The notes beneath the pieces are model-generated. The model was not told the origin of the DNA. It made no database searches and saw only the letters and a list, made by a program, of their open reading frames with translations. The position numbers and the translations under genes are program-made. Below are positions 10,042-19,163 of a DNA stretch of 64,000 nt, piece after piece. The stretch comes from Prescottella sp. R16 (GTDB taxonomy: Bacteria; Actinomycetota; Actinomycetes; Mycobacteriales; Mycobacteriaceae): positions 620,001-684,000 of the forward strand of contig NZ_CP130943.1 of NCBI RefSeq assembly GCF_030656875.1, given 5' to 3'. Numbering within the stretch: position 1 is the first letter of the stretch; each line of letters opens with the position of its first letter.

Positions 10042-10980
10042 GTGGCCTCCTTGGGGACCTCTTTCGGGATCGTCAACGGTCCCGCGCCCGCACGATTGAC
10101 GGTCGGCATCGTCTCGGCGGGACGAGTCGGAACAGCGATCGGAGCCGCGCTCGAACGCGTCGGCCACCTGGTCGTCGCATGCTCCGCGGTATCCGACGCA
10201 TCTCGGCACCGGGCACAGACCCGGCTGCCGGACGCCGAGATCCTGCCGGTGCCCGATGTCGCGGCCCGGGCCGAACTGCTCGTGCTCGCCGTTCCCGACG
10301 ACGAACTTTCCGGCCTGATCACGGGCCTCGCCGCGACCGGTTCGGTGCGTCCGGGCACGATCGTCGTACACACGTCCGGTGCCAACGGCATCGGGATCCT
10401 CGCGCCGCTCACCGAACAGGGCATCGTCCCGCTCGCGATCCATCCCGCGATGACGTTCACCGGACACCCCGAGGACACCGTCCGACTGTCGGACGCGTGC
10501 TTCGGCGTCACCGCCGCCGACGACATCGGCTATGCGATCGGCCAGTCGCTGGTCCTCGAGATCGGTGGTGAGCCGGTCCGGGTCCGCGAGGATCTGCGCA
10601 CGCTCTACCACGCCGCCCTCGCCCACGGCAGCAACCATCTGGTGACCCTCGTCGTCGATGCCGTCGAGGCACTGCGGGTCGCCCTCGAGGGGCAGGAACT
10701 CCTGGGGCAGGAGCTCGTCGGCGACGACCCGAACGGGCTCCCGGAACGGGTGCTGCGGCCCCTGCTGTCCGCGGCCCTCGACAATGCGCTGCGCCGCGGC
10801 CAGGCGGGGCTGACCGGGCCCGTCGCACGCGGCGACGCGGCCGCCGTCGCCCGGCACCTCGACGTGCTCGAGGACGTGGACCCGCAGTTGGCCGCCGGAT
10901 ACCGGGCCCTGTCGTTGCGGACCGCGCAGCGCACGGGGTCGAAGCAAGAACTGATGGATGTACTCGAGGATCGAGGATGA
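10042..10980 (+). CDS. Rossmann-fold / DUF2520 dehydrogenase-like protein
   Basis: 312 residues, homologous in layout to Rv3603c. A dinucleotide-binding segment ([17 protein letters not shown], near 20-36) is followed by a 6-phosphogluconate-dehydrogenase-like C-terminal half containing [16 protein letters not shown]. The fold resembles ketopantoate reductase and pyrroline-5-carboxylate reductase. It overlaps panC by 4 bases (ATGA), so it is translationally coupled with pantothenate synthesis. No panE is seen in the window. A ketopantoate reductase role is an inference from context, not shown. GTG start with AGAGGA upstream. Confidence 0.82.
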   Translation: MASLGTSFGIVNGPAPARLTVGIVSAGRVGTAIGAALERVGHLVVACSAVSDASRHRAQTRLPDAEILPVPDVAARAELLVLAVPDDELSGLITGLAATGSVRPGTIVVHTSGANGIGILAPLTEQGIVPLAIHPAMTFTGHPEDTVRLSDACFGVTAADDIGYAIGQSLVLEIGGEPVRVREDLRTLYHAALAHGSNHLVTLVVDAVEALRVALEGQELLGQELVGDDPNGLPERVLRPLLSAALDNALRRGQAGLTGPVARGDAAAVARHLDVLEDVDPQLAAGYRALSLRTAQRTGSKQELMDVLEDRG

Positions 10981-11918
10981 CTGTGACCGGAGCTGCTGCA
11001 CTGCAGGGCGGATACAAGCGCGGCGAACTGACCGTGCACCACGACCCGGCGATCCTGACCCGCGTGTCGAAGGCGCTGCGCGGAGTGGGACGGCAGGTCG
11101 CGCTCGTGCCGACGATGGGTGCACTGCACGCCGGACACCTGGAACTGGTCCGGCAGGCCAAGCTGTCCGGGGCCGTGGTGATCGTGTCGATCTTCGTCAA
11201 CCCGCTCCAGTTCGGGGCGAACGAGGACCTCGACGCCTACCCGCGCACCCTCGACGCCGACCTCGACCTGCTGCGTGAGGCGGGTGTCGAGCTGGTGTTC
11301 GCGCCGAACGCGTCCGCGATGTACCCGGCCGGGCCCCGCACCACGGTGCAGCCCGGCCCGCTCGGCGCCGAACTCGAGGGTGCGAGCCGGCCGACGCACT
11401 TCGCGGGCATGCTCACCGTCGTCGCGAAGCTGCTGCAGATCGCCGCCCCGCACGTCGCGTTCTTCGGGGAGAAGGACTACCAGCAGCTCACGCTCATCCG
11501 GCAGATGGTCGTCGACCTGAACTTCGACGTCCGGATCTTCGGTGTGCCGACCGTGCGCGAGCAGGACGGGCTGGCGCTGTCGTCACGCAACCGCTACCTC
11601 GACCCCGAACATCGCAGGCTCGCCACGACGTTGTCCGCGGCGCTCGTCGCCGGTGCACACGCCGCGGCCGGTGGCGCCGACGCTATCGTCGCGACGGCGC
11701 GTGAGGTGCTCGCTACCGTGCCGGAGATCGACGTCGACTACCTCGAGGTGCGCGGCGCGGACCTCGGTCCGGCCCCGGTCCGGGGCGACGGCCGACTGCT
11801 CGTCGCCGCCCGGATCGGCACGACCCGGCTGATCGACAACGTCGGTGTCGCGGTCGGAACCGGGTTCCTCGAACGTGACACGCAGGCAGGCGATCCCACC
11901 GCCGCCGACATCTTCTGA
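10977..11918 (+). CDS. panC: Pantothenate synthetase
   Basis: ATP-dependent condensation of pantoate and beta-alanine to pantothenate. 313 residues. The HIGH-like element is [34 protein letters not shown] and ALSSRNRYL are also present, matching the nucleotidyltransferase family. The ATG overlaps the upstream dehydrogenase stop and panD follows 32 bases after the stop, giving a pan operon that continues into coaX. Confidence 0.96.
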   Translation: MTVTGAAALQGGYKRGELTVHHDPAILTRVSKALRGVGRQVALVPTMGALHAGHLELVRQAKLSGAVVIVSIFVNPLQFGANEDLDAYPRTLDADLDLLREAGVELVFAPNASAMYPAGPRTTVQPGPLGAELEGASRPTHFAGMLTVVAKLLQIAAPHVAFFGEKDYQQLTLIRQMVVDLNFDVRIFGVPTVREQDGLALSSRNRYLDPEHRRLATTLSAALVAGAHAAAGGADAIVATAREVLATVPEIDVDYLEVRGADLGPAPVRGDGRLLVAARIGTTRLIDNVGVAVGTGFLERDTQAGDPTAADIF

Positions 11919-11950
11919 CCTCTTCTCAACTCACTACCGAAGGACCGGAC

Positions 11951-12373
11951 ATGTTGCGCACCATGATGAAGTCGAAGATTCATCGGGCCACGGTCACCCA
12001 CGCCGACCTCCACTACGTCGGCTCGGTGACGATCGACCAGGACCTCCTCGATGCTGCCGACCTGCTCGAGGGCGAGCAGGTCACGATCGTCGACATCGAC
12101 AACGGCGCCCGCCTCGAGACGTACGCGATCGCCGGTGAGCGCGGCTCGGGTGTCATCGGAATCAACGGTGCTGCAGCGCATCTCGTCAACCCCGGTGATC
12201 TCGTCATCATCATCGCGTACGGCGTCATGAACGAGGCGGAGATCCGCGAGTACGCGCCGCGGGTCGTGTTCGTCGACGGCGACAACAAGCCCATCGAGCT
12301 CGGCACGGATCCGGCGCACGCCCCCGAGGGGTCCGGTCTGATCACGCCGCGGATGCTCGCCGACCTGGTGTAG
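11951..12373 (+). CDS. panD: Aspartate 1-decarboxylase proenzyme
   Basis: Makes beta-alanine from aspartate for PanC. 140 residues. The self-cleavage site is Gly24-Ser25 in YVGSVTID, which generates the pyruvoyl group; Lys9 and His11 of the KSKIHRA segment are conserved. GAAGGA lies upstream of the ATG. It sits between panC and coaX as in M. tuberculosis Rv3601c, the reported target linked to pyrazinamide resistance. Confidence 0.96.
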   Translation: MLRTMMKSKIHRATVTHADLHYVGSVTIDQDLLDAADLLEGEQVTIVDIDNGARLETYAIAGERGSGVIGINGAAAHLVNPGDLVIIIAYGVMNEAEIREYAPRVVFVDGDNKPIELGTDPAHAPEGSGLITPRMLADLV

Positions 12374-12376
12374 GCG

Positions 12377-13189
12377 GTGCTCCTCACCGTCGACGTCCGG
12401 AACACCGACATCGTTCTCGGACTTTTCACCGGCACCGGTTCGCATTCGAAGCTGGTGCAGGACTGGCGCATGCGAACCGACGCGCGCATGACCGCCGACG
12501 AGTTGGCGCTCACGTTCCGCGGCCTCCTCGGCGCCCACGCCGAGCAGATCACCGGCGTCTCCGCGCTGTCGACGGTGCCGTCGGTGCTGCGGGAGATCCG
12601 CGTGATGCTCGGCCGCTACTGGAACCACGTGCCGCACGTCGTCGTGGAACCCGGTGTACGCACCGGCGTGCCCCTGCTGGTCGACAACCCCAAGGAGGTG
12701 GGTGCCGACCGGATCGTCAACAGTCTTGCCGCACACCACTTCTACGACGGTCCGTGCATCGTCGTCGACTTCGGCACGTCGACGTGCGTCGACGTCGTGT
12801 CCGCGAAGGGGGAATTCCTCGGCGGTGCCATCGCACCCGGACTCGAAATCTCCACGGATGCACTGGCATCGCAGTCGGCGGCACTACGGAAGATCGAACT
12901 GCTGCGCCCCCGGTCCGTCGTCGGCAAGAACACCGTCGAATGCATGCAGGCCGGGGCCGTCTTCGGATTCGCCGGACTCGTCGACGGACTCGTCGGCCGC
13001 GTCCGCCGCGAACTCGCCGCCTTCGGAGGCTCCGACGTCTCCGTCATCGCGACCGGCGAGAGCGCGCCACTGATCGTGCCGGAATGCGCGACCGTCGAAC
13101 ACCACGAACCCGACCTCACCCTCGAAGGTCTGCGTCTCGTCTACGAACGCAACCTCGCCCGGCGCGGCACCCGGCGCACGGAGATCTGA
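12377..13189 (+). CDS. coaX: Type III pantothenate kinase
   Basis: Phosphorylates pantothenate, the committed step to coenzyme A. 270 residues. The phosphate-binding segment reads DVRNT rather than the general DxGNT; M. tuberculosis CoaX, as I recall it, has the same change. GADRIVN and [11 protein letters not shown] supply catalytic and nucleotide contacts. GTG start 3 bases after the panD stop. M. tuberculosis CoaX has been reported inactive or dispensable, so activity here should not be assumed. Confidence 0.92.
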   Translation: MLLTVDVRNTDIVLGLFTGTGSHSKLVQDWRMRTDARMTADELALTFRGLLGAHAEQITGVSALSTVPSVLREIRVMLGRYWNHVPHVVVEPGVRTGVPLLVDNPKEVGADRIVNSLAAHHFYDGPCIVVDFGTSTCVDVVSAKGEFLGGAIAPGLEISTDALASQSAALRKIELLRPRSVVGKNTVECMQAGAVFGFAGLVDGLVGRVRRELAAFGGSDVSVIATGESAPLIVPECATVEHHEPDLTLEGLRLVYERNLARRGTRRTEI

Positions 13190-13226
13190 CGACTCGACGT
13201 GGGTTCCGCTTCGGGTTCGGGTGTGG

Positions 13227-13232
13227 CACACT
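13227..13232 (+). promoter_or_regulatory. -10 hexamer for the cysteine-leader transcript
   Basis: CACACT sits seven bases before the GTG at 13240, the spacing of leaderless actinobacterial promoters. It would place the transcript 5' end on the first base of the short leader ORF. Confidence 0.5.
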
Positions 13233-13239
13233 GTTCGAC

Positions 13240-13281
13240 GTGTTCCGTTGCATGAGTGCCCAGGAGTGTTGTCGAGGCTGA
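13240..13281 (+). CDS. Cysteine-rich leader peptide (uORF)
   Basis: A 13-codon ORF, MFRCMSAQECCRG, starting with GTG 7 bases after a -10-like hexamer, so it would be leaderless. Three of 13 residues are Cys, two of them adjacent near the stop. An internal ATG at 13252 gives a nine-residue alternative. The stop lies 42 bases before the cysteine dioxygenase start. Mycobacteria are known to use leaderless polycysteine uORFs to regulate sulfur-metabolism genes. By analogy this one likely senses Cys-tRNA supply. The ORF and codons are seen; the function is inferred. Confidence 0.6.
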   Translation: MFRCMSAQECCRG

Positions 13282-13323
13282 CCGCTGCCTCGATCATTTT
13301 TCACTTCCCTGGAGTCTCGACTC

Positions 13324-13860
13324 ATGCGTTCCGCATCTTCTGTCGACGCGTCTGCGTCCCTTCCCGTTCGGCTGCGGCCGGCGGATCTTCTGCATCTCAC
13401 CGACCAGTTCGCGTCGGACGTTCTCGACGGCCGCTACGACCATCTGCTGCCGCCGGCGTTCCCGGTCCGGAACCCGTGGTCGGTTCGGCTGCGCAGTGAC
13501 GCGGACGTCGACGTCCGTCTGGTCAGCCGCCCCCGTGGCCGGAGCGTCGAATTGCACGGCCACGCAGGAGCTTCCAGCGCACTGACGGTGCTGTCCGGTG
13601 GTCTGGACGAATACCGTTGGAGCGAGAGCGAACTGCGTCGACGCACGCTCGAACCCGGTGATCAGACGGCGTTCCCGGCCGGGTCGGTGTACGACGTCGT
13701 CCGTGCCCGGGTGTCGGCCGGAACCGACGAACCGACTCTCAGCGTGCACGCGTACTCGCGGCCGCTCACCACCGTGTCCTACTACGAGGTCACCGAGTCC
13801 GGGACGCTGCGGCGCACCCGCACCGAACTGGCCGACCTGCCCGAAGGAGACCTCGCATGA
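13324..13860 (+). CDS. Cysteine dioxygenase-type cupin
   Basis: 178-residue cupin expected to oxidise cysteine to cysteine sulfinate with non-haem iron. The three histidine ligands are visible: His78 and His80 in ELHGHAG and His142 in SVHAYSRPL, followed by the YYEV segment usual in bacterial cysteine dioxygenases. The ATG is preceded by CTGGAG. It is the first structural gene after the cysteine leader and overlaps the rhodanese-like gene by four bases. A related 3-mercaptopropionate dioxygenase activity cannot be excluded. Confidence 0.82.
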   Translation: MRSASSVDASASLPVRLRPADLLHLTDQFASDVLDGRYDHLLPPAFPVRNPWSVRLRSDADVDVRLVSRPRGRSVELHGHAGASSALTVLSGGLDEYRWSESELRRRTLEPGDQTAFPAGSVYDVVRARVSAGTDEPTLSVHAYSRPLTTVSYYEVTESGTLRRTRTELADLPEGDLA

Positions 13861-14270
13861 CCGCCACTACGTTCCCGACGTCCCGTGTCGACCGGCTGAC
13901 CGTGTTCGAGATCGGGGAGGCGGTTCGCCGCGGTGCGATCGTCGTCGACATCCGCTCCCAGGCCGCGCGGGTCGTCGAGGGCACCCTGCCCGGGGCGCTC
14001 GCGATCGACGCCGGGGTGCTCGAGCAGCGGGTGGACCCGGCCGGTGCCGGACGCCTGGCGCTCGCGGTCGACCACGACGTCGAATGGGTGATCGTGAGCT
14101 CGGACGGGGCGGTGTCCGGTGCCACGGTCGCGGCGCTGCGCCGCCTCGGACTGCACCGGGCCACCGACCTCGCGGGCGGCTATCGGGCACTGAAGTCCGC
14201 CGGCCTGCTCGGTGTCCTGATCGGCCAGCGGCACTGCGTCCGCGAACTGGCGACGGTCGCCGCGCACTGA
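13857..14270 (+). CDS. Rhodanese-like protein lacking the catalytic cysteine
   Basis: 137 residues with a single rhodanese fold: DIRSQAARVVEGTLPGA near the N-terminus and TDLAGGYRAL near the C-terminus. The active-site loop, which normally begins with Cys, reads VIVSSDGAVSG, with Ser near residue 81 in the Cys position. Classic thiosulfate sulfurtransferase activity is therefore unlikely. Translationally coupled (ATGA) to the cysteine dioxygenase, suggesting a binding or sensing role in cysteine or sulfur metabolism. A single Cys occurs near the C-terminus (GQRHC). Confidence 0.82.
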   Translation: MTATTFPTSRVDRLTVFEIGEAVRRGAIVVDIRSQAARVVEGTLPGALAIDAGVLEQRVDPAGAGRLALAVDHDVEWVIVSSDGAVSGATVAALRRLGLHRATDLAGGYRALKSAGLLGVLIGQRHCVRELATVAAH

Positions 14271-14341
14271 CCACTCCGCTTCCGTGGCCGTCGGAGGTAC
14301 GTGGTTCCCGCCACCGGGGGAGCGCGGTGGCGGTGCGGCCC

Positions 14342-14347
14342 TATAGT
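14342..14347 (+). promoter_or_regulatory. -10 hexamer of lysS promoter
   Basis: TATAGT, a near-consensus -10, ten bases before the lysS GTG. It gives a leaderless or nearly leaderless mRNA. Confidence 0.55.
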
Positions 14348-14357
14348 CTTGTTTCCC

Positions 14358-15869
14358 GTGAGTGAAGCACCTGCCCAGCCTGTCGACGACACCCCCGAGC
14401 AGCTCCGGATCCGCCGCGAGAAGCGAGAGCGTCTGCTCGACGAGGGTCGGGAGCCGTACCCGGTGTCGGTTCCGCGCACTCATTCCCTCGCGGAGATCCG
14501 TGCGAAGTACCCCGAGCTGGAGCCGGACACGAGTACCGGGGACATCGTCGGTGTCGCGGGCCGCGTCATTTTCGTTCGCAACACCGGCAAGCTGTGCTTC
14601 GCGACGTTGCAGGAGGGTGACGGCACCCAGTTGCAGGCCATGCTGAGTCTCGCGAACGTCGGCGAGGATGCGCTGGCCGCGTGGAAGGCCGACGTCGATC
14701 TCGGCGATTTCGTGTTCGTGCACGGTGAGGTGATCAGTTCCCGCCGCGGCGAGCTGAGTGTGATGGCCGACGAGTGGCAGATGGCGGCGAAGTCGCTGCG
14801 CCCGCTGCCCGTCGCGCACAAGGAGATGAGCGAGGAGTCCCGGGTCCGGCACCGGTACGCGGATCTCATCGTGCGCCCGGAGGCCCGGGACATGGCCCGT
14901 AAGCGGGTCGCGGTGGTGCGTGAGCTGCGCAACGCGCTCGAGCGCCGTGGTTTTCTCGAGGTCGAGACGCCGATGCTGCAGACTCTGCACGGTGGTGCGG
15001 CGGCGCGCCCGTTCGTGACGCATTCGAATGCGCTCGACATCGACCTGTTCCTGCGTATCGCGCCGGAGTTGTTCCTCAAGCGTTGCGTTGTCGGCGGTAT
15101 CGAGAAGGTTTTCGAGATCAACCGCAACTTCCGTAACGAGGGTGTCGACTCGACGCACTCGCCGGAGTTCGCGATGCTCGAGACGTACGAGGCGTACGGC
15201 ACGTACGACGATTCGGCGACGATGATTCGCGAGCTGGTGCAGGAGGTTGCGCAGAACGCGTTCGGCACGCAGGTCGTCACTCTCGCCGACGGCAGCGAGT
15301 ACGACCTCGGTGGCGAGTGGAAGACGATGGACATGTATCCGTCGCTGTCCGAGGCCATCGGCGTCCAGGTCACCCCGGACACCACGGTCGAGGAGCTGTT
15401 GGCGCTCGCCGCGAAGGTGGGTCTCGAGGTTCCGAAGGACAAGGGCTACGGCCACGGCAAGCTCGTCGAGGAGCTGTGGGAGCACCAGTGCGGCGATCAG
15501 CTGTACGCGCCCACGTTCGTGCGGAACTTCCCGGTCGAGACGTCGCCGCTGACGCGTCAGCACCGCGAGCTGCCCGGCGTGACGGAGAAGTGGGATCTGT
15601 ACGTCCGCGGATTCGAACTTGCGACCGGCTATTCCGAGCTGGTCGATCCGATCATCCAGCGGGAGCGTTTCGTCGATCAGGCGCGGTTGGCGTCGGCCGG
15701 TGACGACGAGGCCATGGTTCTCGACGAGGAGTTCCTCGTCGCGATGGAGCAGGGCATGCCGCCGACGACGGGTACCGGTATGGGAATCGACCGTCTGCTG
15801 ATGGCTCTCACCGGATTGGGAATCCGGGAAACCATCCTGTTCCCAATTGTCCGTCCCACAACGCGCTGA
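14358..15869 (+). CDS. lysS: Lysyl-tRNA synthetase (class II)
   Basis: Charges tRNA-Lys. About 503 residues: an N-terminal OB-fold anticodon-binding domain (about 55-165) and a class II catalytic core. Motif 2 contains [13 protein letters not shown] and motif 3 is [13 protein letters not shown] followed by [10 protein letters not shown]. The GTG at 14358 is chosen over upstream in-frame codons because a TATAGT hexamer lies ten bases before it. Position between the coaX region and lsr2 matches Rv3598c. It is a single-domain LysS, without the LysX membrane fusion. Confidence 0.96.
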   Translation: MSEAPAQPVDDTPEQLRIRREKRERLLDEGREPYPVSVPRTHSLAEIRAKYPELEPDTSTGDIVGVAGRVIFVRNTGKLCFATLQEGDGTQLQAMLSLANVGEDALAAWKADVDLGDFVFVHGEVISSRRGELSVMADEWQMAAKSLRPLPVAHKEMSEESRVRHRYADLIVRPEARDMARKRVAVVRELRNALERRGFLEVETPMLQTLHGGAAARPFVTHSNALDIDLFLRIAPELFLKRCVVGGIEKVFEINRNFRNEGVDSTHSPEFAMLETYEAYGTYDDSATMIRELVQEVAQNAFGTQVVTLADGSEYDLGGEWKTMDMYPSLSEAIGVQVTPDTTVEELLALAAKVGLEVPKDKGYGHGKLVEELWEHQCGDQLYAPTFVRNFPVETSPLTRQHRELPGVTEKWDLYVRGFELATGYSELVDPIIQRERFVDQARLASAGDDEAMVLDEEFLVAMEQGMPPTTGTGMGIDRLLMALTGLGIRETILFPIVRPTTR

Positions 15870-15923
15870 CCGGGCATTTCATTCACAAATATTGCCGGGT
15901 CATCATTGTCGATGATTCGGAGG

Positions 15924-15929
15924 TAGTAT
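15924..15929 (+). promoter_or_regulatory. Possible lsr2 promoter -10
   Basis: TAGTAT in a locally AT-richer stretch 71 bases before the lsr2 ATG. A small inverted repeat (ATCAT, five-base loop, ATGAT at 15902-15916) lies just upstream and could be an autoregulatory site, since Lsr2 prefers AT-rich DNA. Confidence 0.35.
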
Positions 15930-15999
15930 CTCTTTCGAGTTAGCGGCTGGAACCGGTCGGTCCAGGAAACGGCGCGTCATTCGGAAGGGAATTGGCCCC

Positions 16000-16353
16000 A
16001 TGGCAAAGAAGGTCACTGTCACACTCATCGACGACGTCGATCAGGACGCTACTGCCGATGAAACAGTCGAGTTCGGGCTGGACGGCGTCCTGTACGAGAT
16101 CGACCTGTCGTCGGAGAACGCGGCCAAGCTGCGCGAGCAACTGGATCTGTGGGTGTCGCATGCGCGCAAGGTGACCAATCGTCGTCGTGGCGGCAAGGGG
16201 ATGGCGTCGGCGTCGGTGTCGCACGCGCGTGGCACCGTGGACCGCGAGCAGAGCGCCGCCATCCGGGAATGGGCACGTCGGAACGGGTACACGGTGTCGT
16301 CGCGAGGCCGCATCTCCGCCGAGGTCACCGAGGCGTACAACAACGCACACTGA
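16000..16353 (+). CDS. lsr2: Nucleoid-associated protein Lsr2
   Basis: 117-residue H-NS-like xenogeneic silencer. The N-terminal half ([14 protein letters not shown]) forms the oligomerisation domain. The C-terminal DNA-binding domain carries the RGR minor-groove motif in SSRGRIS. A linker of basic and small residues ([10 protein letters not shown]) separates them. Full length, with a GGAAGGGA ribosome site. In M. tuberculosis clpC1 follows directly; here a 5.7-kb block intervenes. Confidence 0.96.
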   Translation: MAKKVTVTLIDDVDQDATADETVEFGLDGVLYEIDLSSENAAKLREQLDLWVSHARKVTNRRRGGKGMASASVSHARGTVDREQSAAIREWARRNGYTVSSRGRISAEVTEAYNNAH

Positions 16354-16427
16354 CCCCCGGCCGACGCGACACGGCGATGTTGACGATATGCGAGACGCTG
16401 TAAAGGCGGGCTGCTAGCGTCCGCGGT

Positions 16428-17375
16428 GTGCAGCTGAGGCGATTCATTGTGGGCGTGGCCGTATCGATATTGTCGTTGCTTTGCGTCACGGCACCGGCCT
16501 CGGCACAGGAGTCTCACCCGGTTTCCTATAACTTCCTCGCGGGAATCCCGATGGAATTGGGCAATCCGGGTGGGTCCGCGCCCGGGGCCGACGACTGGTC
16601 GTGCCGGCCGTCGCGCGAACATCCGAATCCTGTGGTACTCGTGCACGGGACCGGTGGGAACCGCCAGGACAATTGGGGTACGTACGCGCCGCTTCTCGCG
16701 AACGAAGGCTATTGCGTCTTCGCACTCACCTACGGGGCATTCGACGATCTGCCGTGGCCGATTTCCGCGATCGGGGGAATGAAACCGATCGAGGAGAGCG
16801 CAGCGCAGTTGCGTGATTTCGTCGACCGTGTGCTGCAGGCGACGGGCGCGCAGAAGGTCGATCTCATCGGGCATTCACAGGGAACGCTCATGCCGGCGTA
16901 CTACGTGCAGCGACTCGGCGGCGCCGACAAGGTCGACAAGTACGTGTCGCTCGCGCCGCTGTGGAACGGAACGAACGCGGCCGGGGCCGCCGGACTGATC
17001 GACACGGTCCGGGGGCTCGGCGCAGGCTCGCTCGTCGACGACGGGCTCGCCGCCCTGTGCGCGGCCTGCCCGCAGATGGTGACCGGCTCCGATTTCATGA
17101 CGGACCTGCGGGCCGGGGGTCTCGCCGCACCACAGATCACGTACACCAACATCATGACCCGGTACGACGAGCTGGTCGTGCCGTTCACCAGCGGCCACCT
17201 CGACGTCCCCAACGCCACCAACATCGTCGTGCAGGACGGGTGCGCCTCCGACTACGGTGAGCACGCGGCCATCGCGGCGGAACCGGTGGCTGCGGCACAC
17301 GTGCTGAACGCGCTCGACCCGGAGCATCCGAGGCCGGTGCCGTGCCAGTTCGTGGCACCCATCACGGGAGGCTGA
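16428..17375 (+). CDS. Secreted lipase/esterase, alpha/beta hydrolase
   Basis: 315 residues. The first 26 (basic start, hydrophobic core, APASAQ) form a Sec signal peptide. The oxyanion region VVLVHGTGGNRQDNW and the nucleophile elbow GHSQG identify a triacylglycerol-lipase-like hydrolase; a late DYGEHAAI segment may supply the His. Six cysteines after the signal could form disulfides. The GTG start lies 7 bases after TAGCGT, consistent with a leaderless transcript. Likely acts on envelope or external lipid esters; the substrate is unknown. Confidence 0.85.
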   Translation: MQLRRFIVGVAVSILSLLCVTAPASAQESHPVSYNFLAGIPMELGNPGGSAPGADDWSCRPSREHPNPVVLVHGTGGNRQDNWGTYAPLLANEGYCVFALTYGAFDDLPWPISAIGGMKPIEESAAQLRDFVDRVLQATGAQKVDLIGHSQGTLMPAYYVQRLGGADKVDKYVSLAPLWNGTNAAGAAGLIDTVRGLGAGSLVDDGLAALCAACPQMVTGSDFMTDLRAGGLAAPQITYTNIMTRYDELVVPFTSGHLDVPNATNIVVQDGCASDYGEHAAIAAEPVAAAHVLNALDPEHPRPVPCQFVAPITGG

Positions 17376-17405
17376 CACCCCGCAGGTCGAGAGAGGACGT
17401 GGCGA

Positions 17406-19163
17406 GTGCGCGCAGCAGCACTGGTGCTCGTCGCGCTGCAACTCGCCGTTCGCGGCTGGGTCGTGTTCACGGGTGACTTCTACTGGGACGATCTGATCCT
17501 GATCAGCCGTTCGGGACACTATCCGGCGTTGTCGGCGGAGTTTCTGTTCTACGACCACGACGGCCACTTCATGCCGGCCGCGTTCCTCGTCGCGTGGCTG
17601 TCGACGGCGATCGCGCCGCTGGACTGGGCGGTCCCGGCGGTGACACTGCTCGCGGCGCAGGCACTCGCCTCGCTCGCGGTGCTGCGGGTGCTGCGACTGC
17701 TGCTCGGTAACCGGCCGGTGGTGCTGGTGCCGCTGGCGTTCTACCTGTTCGTGCCGCTGACGTTGCCGTCGTTCGCATGGTGGGCGGCCGGACTGAATTC
17801 GCTGCCGATGCAGATCGGCCTGGCATGGGTGGCGGGAGATGCGATCCGGCTGTGCCGCACCGGGCGGATCCGGTTCGCGGTGTCGGGGGCGTTGGTCGCG
17901 GCGGTATCGCTGGCATTCTTCGAAAAATCGGTGCTGGTGCCGGTCACGGCGTTCGTCGTCGTCGCGTTGATGTTCCGGGTGGACGGGGTCGATCGGCCGA
18001 TCCGGGCGGCGTGGACGCGGGGACGGTCGCTGTGGATTCCGCTCGCGGCGGTGGTCGCGGTGTGGGCCGGCGCCTACCTGTTCTTCACGCGGTCCCGGCT
18101 GGTGCTGCCGTCGGCGGAACAGACCGTGGGACTCGTGCACCACGGCACGTCGCTGGGGCTGGTGCCGACGCTGCTGGGCGGGCCGTGGTCGTGGGACCGC
18201 TGGCCGCCGAGCCCACCGTGGGCGACGCCGCCCCTCGTGCTCGTCGTGCTCGGCTGGGTGGCCGTCGCGGCCGCCGTCGTGTGGTCGCTGCGGTACCGGC
18301 AGCGCACGGCCGGGGTGTGGCTGGCGATGCTCGGCTACGTTGCGGCGTCGGAGGCGGCGATGGTGCTGACGCGCTCCGGACCGGATACCGCGTACGAACT
18401 GGCGCAGACGTTGCGGTACGTGTCCGACAGTGCCGTCGTGATCGTGCTCGGCTGGGCGTTGCTCGTGCGGGCTCCCCGCCGGCCCGAGGTGCGGCCGTTG
18501 CCGAGCCCGCGCCCGGTGCTCGTCGGGGCCGTGGTGGTGGTGTTCGTGGCGAGCAGTCTGTGGTCGACGGTCACGTTCACCGAGCGGTGGCGCGACAATC
18601 CGACGGTCGACTATCTCGCGAACGGCCGGGCGGCCCTGGCCGCGGACCCGGACACGCCGGTTCTCGACCAGTCGGTGTCGATCTACGTGCTGCTGCCGGT
18701 CGCGTACCCGCACAACACGACGAGCCGGATCTTCGGGCCGCTGCGGGAGCGGCCCGAGTTCGCGCGGTCCACGGACCGGCTGCAACTGTTCGACGACACC
18801 GGGCATCTGGTGCCCGCCGTGGTCGCCCCGGCCCGGAACCTCGGTCAGGGGCCGGTGCCGGGCTGCGGATACCGCGTCGAGGACGTCCCGGTCGAGCTGC
18901 CGCTCGACGGTCCGCTGCTGGAGTGGGAGTGGACGGCCGGCCTCAACTATTTCGCGAGCACCGACGGCGACGTCGAGGTGTCGTTGAACAAGGGGGGTGA
19001 CACCGTGACGGTGCCGGTACGGGCCGGGCTGAACCAGGTGTTCGTGCGGTTGATCGGGGCGGGCGACGCGGTGCGGGTGCGGGCCCGGACTCCGGGGCTG
19101 GCGGTGTGCGTCGGGGCCGGTCCCGTGGGGTCCGTGGTCCCGGCCGAGGGTGGGACGCCGTGA
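17406..19163 (+). CDS. Polytopic membrane protein, GT-C glycosyltransferase-like
   Basis: 585 residues with about ten hydrophobic segments up to residue ~385 and a soluble C-terminal region rich in beta-type sequence. After the first span the sequence DFYWDDLILISRSG resembles the acidic first-loop motif of GT-C enzymes that use polyprenyl-phosphate sugars. I cannot assign a substrate. GTG start after GAGAGGA. It overlaps the acyltransferase gene by four bases, so the two probably modify the same envelope glycan or lipid. A non-enzymatic transport role is possible. Confidence 0.65.
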   Translation: MRAAALVLVALQLAVRGWVVFTGDFYWDDLILISRSGHYPALSAEFLFYDHDGHFMPAAFLVAWLSTAIAPLDWAVPAVTLLAAQALASLAVLRVLRLLLGNRPVVLVPLAFYLFVPLTLPSFAWWAAGLNSLPMQIGLAWVAGDAIRLCRTGRIRFAVSGALVAAVSLAFFEKSVLVPVTAFVVVALMFRVDGVDRPIRAAWTRGRSLWIPLAAVVAVWAGAYLFFTRSRLVLPSAEQTVGLVHHGTSLGLVPTLLGGPWSWDRWPPSPPWATPPLVLVVLGWVAVAAAVVWSLRYRQRTAGVWLAMLGYVAASEAAMVLTRSGPDTAYELAQTLRYVSDSAVVIVLGWALLVRAPRRPEVRPLPSPRPVLVGAVVVVFVASSLWSTVTFTERWRDNPTVDYLANGRAALAADPDTPVLDQSVSIYVLLPVAYPHNTTSRIFGPLRERPEFARSTDRLQLFDDTGHLVPAVVAPARNLGQGPVPGCGYRVEDVPVELPLDGPLLEWEWTAGLNYFASTDGDVEVSLNKGGDTVTVPVRAGLNQVFVRLIGAGDAVRVRARTPGLAVCVGAGPVGSVVPAEGGTP

